Shown here: positions 58,909-64,000 of the stretch, piece after piece
How positions within the stretch are numbered: position 1 is the first letter of the stretch
How the letters are laid out: each line of letters starts with the position of its first letter
Assembly: GCA_036743055.1 (NCBI GenBank)
Contig: DAINQE010000003.1
Span: 1 to 64,000, forward strand
Direction: 5' to 3'
Length of the DNA: 64,000 bases
From: Sabulitectum sp036743055
GTDB taxonomy: Bacteria; Fermentibacterota; Fermentibacteria; Fermentibacterales; JCC-6
Notes under the pieces: model-generated
Seen by the model: the letters and a program-made list of their open reading frames with translations, nothing else
What the model was told of the DNA's origin: nothing
The model's database searches: none
Program-made: the position numbers and the translations under genes

Positions 58909-59274
58909 CTATTTGTCCCGTCGTGAAGGAAAGAGAGCTGAGAACAGAAAAACTCCCGCAAGAACCCCAGCCCAGTCCGCCAGGAGATCCGCCATGGAAC
59001 AGTCCCTTCCCGGAACGAAGGACTGGTGGAACTCATCCAGAACTGCCCAGCAGAACCCGAAAAGTACCATTCCCAGCCTGTTCCTGAACCTGCGGAACAG
59101 GTCCCGGTTCATCACCAGGGCCAGGGCCAGGCCTCCGAACTCCACCATATGGAATACCTTGTCCTGATGGGGGAAGAGCTGGAAAGGGGGCTTAAGGGCG
59201 GGCTGGTGACTCAGCACCGGGATCAGAAGCGCCACGAACAGTAGAAAGAGCCTTGCGGGAATGCGCTTCATCAT
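58909..59274 (-). CDS. VanZ-like membrane protein
   Basis: A 121-residue protein with about four membrane helices and the VanZ-family features: an Asp/Lys/His-rich loop (FPHQDKVFHMVEFGGLALAL) and AVLDEFHQSFVPGRDCSMADLLADWAGVLAG. In VanZ-like proteins the second motif is the best conserved. The role is unclear outside teicoplanin resistance in VanA-type operons. It starts in an ATGA overlap with the GGDEF gene, so both are co-translated. Confidence 0.85.
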   Translation of the reverse strand: MMKRIPARLFLLFVALLIPVLSHQPALKPPFQLFPHQDKVFHMVEFGGLALALVMNRDLFRRFRNRLGMVLFGFCWAVLDEFHQSFVPGRDCSMADLLADWAGVLAGVFLFSALFPSRRDK

Positions 59275-61265
59275 CTGTTCCTGTCCAGCTCGTAGAACTG
59301 ACTTACCTCGGTTATCGTGGTAAATCCGGGTTTGCCTGAAATGCTCTCCGCCATGGATATGGCAATGGAAGGCAGCTTCCTTATCATCTTATCAACATGG
59401 GAAACCGCGCCTCCGATGCAGACGGAGACCTCGATGCTCCTTTCTCCGGCGGCCACAGGAGAGTCAGCGAACTCCTCGTGTATCCTGGCGGCATAAGCCT
59501 CTGCGGAGACCCTGTCCACCTCCTGGAGACAGACCAGGAACCTGTCTGCCCCGGCCCGGGCGAAGAAAGCCCTGTTCCCCACCGCCCGTCTGATCCGGTG
59601 TGCCGTTTCCCCCAGCACCCTGTCCCCCTCGGTGTAGCCGCAGGTTTCATTGATCCTGCTGAAACCGCTGATGTCAACAGCAAGGACCGTAATGGACCAG
59701 GCCCGGCTCCTCACCCCCCGCACAAGGTCGTTGAGCTTTGCATGGAACGAGGAGAGAAGGGGAAATCCGGTGAGCCTGTCGCTCTCCTTCAGCCTGGCCA
59801 GCGAAGCCCTGAGATTGCTTCGGCTCACCGCCAGGCTGAATACGGAGGAGAAGGATTTGAAGAGGGAAAGGTCCTCCGCGGCGAAGAACTGCTCGCTTTC
59901 GCTTTCCACGGTAAGGACCCCGAAGACCATGCCGTCATATTCCAGGGGAACGGCACAGCAGGAACCCGCAGGGCTGGCTGCTCCATCGGCATCGCCGAAG
60001 GTCCTCACCGCCTTCTGGCCAACCTTCATCCTGAGGCGTCGCATGGGTTCCCTGCGGTTCACCGCCATACCGGCGAAGCCGTCCTTGAGGCCGAACTCCC
60101 TCCCTGCCCGGCCCTCTGAAAGCGGACCCAGCGATTCGTATACCCTGAGCACGCCCCCTTCCCCCAGCAAAGCAACTGAAGCGGTGGTTTCAGGCCAGCT
60201 GGTCATGATCCGGCTGATGAGCCTGTGAACCGCCCCCTTTATGTCCTTCACCGAGGCCATGTCATCGCAGATGGCTATGAAGCCCCCTATCTCTGGAGGG
60301 CGGGACCTCTCCCATGCCACCGAAAGCAGGAAAGCGGAGTCCACCAGGAGCGGCGCGGCCATCTTCCTGGTCTCCCGGGAATCGTAGTCGGCAACCAGGA
60401 AGCCGTGGATATCACCATCGCGGCTGAATCTCAGGAGGGACACATGGGTCCTGCCGGGGTCTCCCACATACCAGGGGAGACCGCCGCTCCCTGAAAGGGC
60501 AAGCTTACTGGAGTCGGTGTGGATCAGATCTTCCCCTGCTTCCTTCAGAAGCTCCAGCACGGGATCTCCCGGGCCGGTGATGTATCTGGAGGAAACCGAG
60601 CCCGAGGAGACCATGAACTCGTTCAAAGTATAGATCCCCCGGGCATCGCCGGTGAAGAGGAAGAGCCCCCCTGCCCCGGTCGCCCTGCCCAGGACCGGCA
60701 TGAGGCTCCTGGCCACGTCTTCCGGAAAGGACCTTTCATCCCTGCCCGGTTCATCCGGAGGGAGAAGGATTCCAGGGATGTCTTTCTTCCTTTCCTCAAG
60801 GAGCTCCACAAGGAAGAGGGAGAGAAGCGGGATCACCCCGGCGATCAGTGAATCGTTCATGGAGCGGAGTATTCCGCCGGGGTCCGTGGAGCCGCTGAAT
60901 ATCCCGGAGGAGTACGCAAGGGGGCCCAGGAACTCGATCATGGCCATGGCCGAAGCCCCCACCACCAGTGGACCTGAGATAGAGTCCCTCTTCATCCAGA
61001 GGAAAAGAACGGGATACATGAAGGCCGCGGGCCCTCCGGCTCCACCCAGCAGCTGTACCGAAAAAACCGCCAGGGCCGCGGTGAGAAGTACCGCCCCCTT
61101 GCCGGGGGTGCGGTCGCGCCGGAGAAGTATGAAGGCGACTGAGAGGGATATACCCAGGAGGATCAGTCCGTAGAGAGCCGCATCGGGGATGGACCAGGGC
61201 AGCCCGGCAGCGCAGGACAGCCCCAGCAGAACTGCAAGTGCAAGGAACACACCGTCCGCTGACAC
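59271..61265 (-). CDS. Membrane GAF/GGDEF-like signalling protein with degenerate active site
   Basis: The 664-residue protein has about six N-terminal membrane helices (1-160), GAF-like regions at about 180-480 and a GGDEF-type domain at about 495-655. The signature is GADRF (572-576) instead of GGDEF and no RxxD inhibitory site is seen, so it is probably not a cyclase; it may bind GTP or act as a regulator. It overlaps the VanZ-like gene by ATGA. A promoter would lie in the ~260 nt between it and rho. Confidence 0.8.
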   Translation of the reverse strand: MSADGVFLALAVLLGLSCAAGLPWSIPDAALYGLILLGISLSVAFILLRRDRTPGKGAVLLTAALAVFSVQLLGGAGGPAAFMYPVLFLWMKRDSISGPLVVGASAMAMIEFLGPLAYSSGIFSGSTDPGGILRSMNDSLIAGVIPLLSLFLVELLEERKKDIPGILLPPDEPGRDERSFPEDVARSLMPVLGRATGAGGLFLFTGDARGIYTLNEFMVSSGSVSSRYITGPGDPVLELLKEAGEDLIHTDSSKLALSGSGGLPWYVGDPGRTHVSLLRFSRDGDIHGFLVADYDSRETRKMAAPLLVDSAFLLSVAWERSRPPEIGGFIAICDDMASVKDIKGAVHRLISRIMTSWPETTASVALLGEGGVLRVYESLGPLSEGRAGREFGLKDGFAGMAVNRREPMRRLRMKVGQKAVRTFGDADGAASPAGSCCAVPLEYDGMVFGVLTVESESEQFFAAEDLSLFKSFSSVFSLAVSRSNLRASLARLKESDRLTGFPLLSSFHAKLNDLVRGVRSRAWSITVLAVDISGFSRINETCGYTEGDRVLGETAHRIRRAVGNRAFFARAGADRFLVCLQEVDRVSAEAYAARIHEEFADSPVAAGERSIEVSVCIGGAVSHVDKMIRKLPSIAISMAESISGKPGFTTITEVSQFYELDRNR

Positions 61266-61456
61266 CAGTTTCCTCCCTTTGGATGATCAAGGTTCAAAGG
61301 CTAATATTAACGAATCGAACGTCCGTGCTGCCAGCCCTGGAACCTGGCGGTCGACAGGCACTTGACGAGGGGGTACCACTTCAATGATTTTTGATTACCA
61401 CGATTGACCGGGAATCTCCCCCTTTCAGAAAACGCAAGCAGACCATCACATGCCGT

Positions 61457-61486
61457 TTCACATCGGGTAGATGCCACATGTATAAT
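61457..61486 (+). promoter_or_regulatory. Promoter of rho
   Basis: TTCACA (61457-61462) and TATAAT (61481-61486) are 18 nt apart, and transcription would start near 61493. A small CCGCC/GGCGG hairpin lies in the short leader. Apart from this, the 260 nt between 61266 and 61524 show nothing I recognise. Confidence 0.6.
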
Positions 61487-61524
61487 TACCGCCGCCCGGC
61501 GGAACACTAACGGAGAGACAATCA

Positions 61525-62841
61525 TTGCAGAAGAACAGCCGTAAACAGAAGAGTCCCCACGGTAAGCACAGAAGGGTCATAGAAGGACCCAGCGCTTCCG
61601 ACCTCGATTCAAAAACCCTGTCGGAACTCCAGGCCATCGCCAGAGAGGCGGGCATCAAGAGAGTCACCAACATCAGGAAGGCAGACCTGGTCACCATAAT
61701 CATGGAGAACAAGGCTGAGAAGAACGGGCTGGGCTATTCCACGGGAGTTCTCGAAGTTCTGAACGAAGGCTACGGATTCCTCCGGAACTCCGAGTGCAAC
61801 TATCTCCCCGGCCCGGACGACGTGTACATTTCCCCCAGTCAGATCAAGCGTTTCAATCTTATGACCGGCGACTCCATCTGCGGCCACTCCAGAAAGCCGA
61901 GGGACGGCGAGAAGTACGCCGCCCTTGTCAGGCTGGAAACCGTGAACGGCTTCAGCCCCGACGAATCCACCACCCGCAGGCGGTTCGACAGCCTCACCCC
62001 CTTCTATCCCGAAGAAAAGTTCACCCTGGAAACGAAGCCCGAGGAGTATTCCGGAAGGATAATGGATCTGCTGGTTCCCATCGGCAAAGGGCAGAGGGCG
62101 CTGATCGTATCCCCTCCCAGGGCGGGGAAGACCATACTTCTCCAGCACCTGGCCAACGCAATAAGTGAGAATCATCCCGACGTTGAGCTGATCGTGCTTC
62201 TCATCGACGAGAGACCGGAAGAGGTCACCGACATGAAACGCATGGTCCAGGGCGAGGTGATAAGCTCCACCTTCGACGAAGCCCCTAAAAGACATGTCCA
62301 GGTGGCGGACATGGTAATGGAAAAGTCCCGTAGACTGGTCGAAGCGGGTAAGGACGTGGTGGTGCTCCTGGACAGCATCACAAGGCTTGCCCGGGCAAAC
62401 AACCAGGTCATTCCCCATTCCGGCAAGATCCTCTCCGGCGGAGTGGATTCCAACGCCCTCCAGAGACCCAAGAGGTTCTTCGGGGCCGCCAGGAACATCG
62501 TGGAGGGTGGAAGCCTCACCATCATCGGAACCGCCCTGGTGGACACCGGAAGCCGCATGGACGAAGTGATCTTCGAAGAGTTCAAGGGAACCGGCAACTG
62601 CGAGATAGTTCTTGACAGAAGGCTGGCGGACAGACGCATCTACCCGGCGATAGACATCACCAAGTCAGGAACCAGAAGGGAAGACCTTCTCCTCGACGAG
62701 GAAACCATCAGCAGGGTCTGGGTAATGCGGAAGATCCTGGTGGAGATGAGCCCCGTGGAGGCCATGGAAACCCTTAAGAACCAGCTCTCCAAGCACAAAT
62801 CCAACCGCCGTTTCCTTGACAACATGCAGAATTACGAGTAG
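61525..62841 (+). CDS. rho: Transcription termination factor Rho
   Basis: The 438-residue protein starts at a TTG with GGAGAG upstream. After a basic start come the N-terminal helical domain (LSELQAIAREAGIKRVTNIRKADLVTIIM), the cold-shock-like primary RNA-binding domain (GVLEVLNEGYGFLRNSECNYLPGPDDVYIS) and the ATPase core with Walker A PPRAGKT (197-203), LLIDERPEEVTDM and VVLLDSITRLARANN. Rho unwinds RNA and ends transcription as a hexameric ring. Confidence 0.97.
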   Translation: MQKNSRKQKSPHGKHRRVIEGPSASDLDSKTLSELQAIAREAGIKRVTNIRKADLVTIIMENKAEKNGLGYSTGVLEVLNEGYGFLRNSECNYLPGPDDVYISPSQIKRFNLMTGDSICGHSRKPRDGEKYAALVRLETVNGFSPDESTTRRRFDSLTPFYPEEKFTLETKPEEYSGRIMDLLVPIGKGQRALIVSPPRAGKTILLQHLANAISENHPDVELIVLLIDERPEEVTDMKRMVQGEVISSTFDEAPKRHVQVADMVMEKSRRLVEAGKDVVVLLDSITRLARANNQVIPHSGKILSGGVDSNALQRPKRFFGAARNIVEGGSLTIIGTALVDTGSRMDEVIFEEFKGTGNCEIVLDRRLADRRIYPAIDITKSGTRREDLLLDEETISRVWVMRKILVEMSPVEAMETLKNQLSKHKSNRRFLDNMQNYE

Positions 62842-62875
62842 GATACGGCGGTTTTTCGCCTGAGAGGAAAGTACA

Positions 62876-63097
62876 TTGAAGAAAGACATACATCCTGAGT
62901 ACAAGGAAGCCGTTTTCTCCTGCGCCTGCGGCAACACGGTCCGCACCAGGTCAACCCGCGGCGACCACAAGTTCGACATCTGCTCCGCCTGCCACCCCTT
63001 CTATACCGGCAAGCAGAAGCTCATCGACTCCGCCGGAAGGGTAGACAAGTACCTTAAGAAGTACGGCATCGAGAAGAAGGAAGAGCAGGAGGGATAA
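62876..63097 (+). CDS. rpmE: Ribosomal protein L31 (zinc-binding type)
   Basis: A 73-residue protein starting at a TTG after AGAGGAAAG. It has four cysteines (Cys16, Cys18, Cys36, Cys39), the zinc-binding C+ form of L31, and the typical KKDIHPEYKEAVFSCACGN and CSACHPFYTGKQKLIDSAGRVDKY. It follows rho by 34 nt, a very common order, and a terminator follows it. Confidence 0.96.
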   Translation: MKKDIHPEYKEAVFSCACGNTVRTRSTRGDHKFDICSACHPFYTGKQKLIDSAGRVDKYLKKYGIEKKEEQEG

Positions 63098-63119
63098 CTG
63101 TCCCGGCACTGAAATGAAG

Positions 63120-63145
63120 CGGGGGGCCCACGCCCCCCGTTTTCT
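63120..63145 (+). terminator. Rho-independent terminator after rpmE
   Basis: CGGGGGGC pairs with GCCCCCCG around CCAC, followed by TTTTCT. It separates rho-rpmE from the DUF1385 gene. Confidence 0.88.
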
Positions 63146-63161
63146 AACTGCAGGAGTAAAA

Positions 63162-64000
63162 ATGGGCTGCAACAGACCGAACATCGGCGGTCAGGCAATA
63201 GTCGAAGGCGTTTTCATGCGCGCTCCGGGCGGGGCCGCAGCCGCGGTGCGAACCGCCGACGGAGCCATAATTGCCAGGGACATGTCCCATCTGGTCCCGG
63301 AGAGGAACGGCGGCATTCTGTCGAAGCCCGTCCTCCGCGGAGCGGTGAACCTTATCGAAACACTGAAACTGGGCTTTGCGGCGCTGAACTGGTCCGCGGA
63401 AGCCGCCGAGGAAAAGGGCAGGGAGAAAGGATCCTCCGCCGTGGGGACCTTCCTGGCCAACGCAGCTGCTCTGGTTCTTGCGGTGGTGCTGTTCGCCTGG
63501 CTTCCCCTTAGGCTTGGCCAGTGGATAGTGCCCGGCGGTCTTTCAGGAGGCTGGGCGCAGTTCGCCATACACATGACAGCGGGGGTCTTCCGCATCGCGG
63601 CGTTCATAATCTACATCGCCGCCATATCACTGATGCCGGACATAAGAAGGGTGTTCATGTACCACGGAGCTGAACACCAGGTAATACACGCCTGGGAGAA
63701 CGGCTCCGACCGGCTGGCGGAGGATGCCGACAGCAATACACCACTCCACGCCAGATGCGGTACCAGCTTCCTTCTCTATGTCATGATAATAACCATCATA
63801 TGCTACACCATTATCGACTCGCTGGTGTACCTTGTAACAGGCGTTTCCCCCGCCGCCCACTGGAGGGTTCTATACCACCTTCCCCTCATCCCCCTGGTAA
63901 TGGGCATAGCCTACGAAGTACTCAAGGCCTCCGACAGGCACCTGGAAACGTCCCGGTTCGCCCGGGCCCTTTCGAAACCGGGGATGTGGCTTCAGAAGCT
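63162..64000 (+). CDS. DUF1385 family protein (partial, 3' end outside the window)
   Basis: An open frame from the ATG at 63162, preceded by AGGAG, runs to the window edge without a stop (279 complete codons). It begins MGCNRPNIGGQAIVEGVFMR, the DUF1385 signature, and has HGAEHQVIHAWENG near residue 167 with four or more membrane helices around it. The family often lies between rpmE and prfA, and prfA would be expected just beyond this window. The function is not established. Confidence 0.9.
   Translation, partial: MGCNRPNIGGQAIVEGVFMRAPGGAAAAVRTADGAIIARDMSHLVPERNGGILSKPVLRGAVNLIETLKLGFAALNWSAEAAEEKGREKGSSAVGTFLANAAALVLAVVLFAWLPLRLGQWIVPGGLSGGWAQFAIHMTAGVFRIAAFIIYIAAISLMPDIRRVFMYHGAEHQVIHAWENGSDRLAEDADSNTPLHARCGTSFLLYVMIITIICYTIIDSLVYLVTGVSPAAHWRVLYHLPLIPLVMGIAYEVLKASDRHLETSRFARALSKPGMWLQK

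Noticed and set aside
1..64000. tRNA, rRNA, CRISPR, insertion sequence or prophage
   Set aside because: I saw no cloverleaf with a GGTTCGA-type arm, no regularly spaced repeats, no transposase or integrase motif and no phage structural gene in either strand.

Overview
This window reads as about 64 kb of a GC-rich chromosome from a diderm (Gram-negative type) bacterium. It encodes a Wza-like polysaccharide export protein, a chain-length regulator, several outer-membrane-type beta-barrels, lipoproteins with clear lipoboxes and many secreted proteins. A C-terminal TWAGIKTAF-type peptide recurs on secreted proteins. Together with the rho / rpmE / DUF1385 order, this suggests a lineage related to the FCB group, perhaps a Fermentibacteria-like candidate phylum. 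That placement is an inference of low confidence. Two runs of exactly 100 N (21081-21180 and 50012-50111) show a scaffolded draft or metagenome assembly. I saw no tRNA, rRNA, CRISPR array, insertion sequence or phage gene.

Layout. (1) 1-22.7 kb is a cell-surface polysaccharide locus. It holds eight or nine glycosyltransferases, a MurJ-family flippase, a cobalamin-type radical SAM enzyme, a nucleotide-sugar epimerase carrying a Cys4-type insertion, a DegT aminotransferase, the initiating polyprenyl-phosphate sugar transferase, a PAP2 phosphatase and a DgkA-family kinase. serS follows, then a reverse-strand export operon: O-antigen ligase/polymerase, membrane GT2, Wza-like, Wzz-like. The part at about 3.5-9.25 kb looks more AT-rich than its flanks, as expected of an exchangeable serotype-like segment. 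(2) 22.8-24.2 kb holds a small TPR secreted protein behind two tandem c-di-GMP-I (GEMM) riboswitch aptamers, and a PHP phosphoesterase. (3) 24.2-35.1 kb holds secreted and envelope proteins, elbB, malQ with a C-terminal frameshift, a dCMP deaminase and a pair of beta-barrel genes of which one carries a ComEA-like helix-hairpin-helix tail. A strong promoter at 28849 drives a predicted short structured RNA just before malQ. (4) 35.2-49.2 kb holds a RecJ-like DHH protein, another epimerase, secreted M16 and S9 peptidases, FN3 lipoproteins, a cyclic-nucleotide-binding diguanylate cyclase, two tandem 280-residue secreted paralogues with strong terminators, a DUF5343 protein and a TauE/SafE permease. 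(5) 49.2-57.7 kb is a tightly overlapped reverse-strand housekeeping operon: phoH, PgpH-type HD protein, ybeY, CorC/HlyC, recO, glyS, valS. (6) 57.8-61.3 kb holds a LysM protein, a coiled-coil lipoprotein, a VanZ-like protein and a GAF/GGDEF protein whose signature is degenerate. (7) 61.5-64 kb holds rho, rpmE and the start of a DUF1385 gene.

How it fits together. The first region makes and exports a lipid-linked glycan: initiation on undecaprenyl phosphate, assembly, flipping, polymerisation/ligation, length control and carrier recycling. c-di-GMP signalling appears three times: riboswitches, one cyclase that looks active, and one degenerate GGDEF protein. The most unusual items are the shared C-terminal TWAGIKTAF tail on at least three, probably four, secreted proteins, the tandem riboswitch, the predicted ~90-nt structured RNA upstream of malQ, and the outer-membrane barrel with a DNA-binding-type HhH tail.
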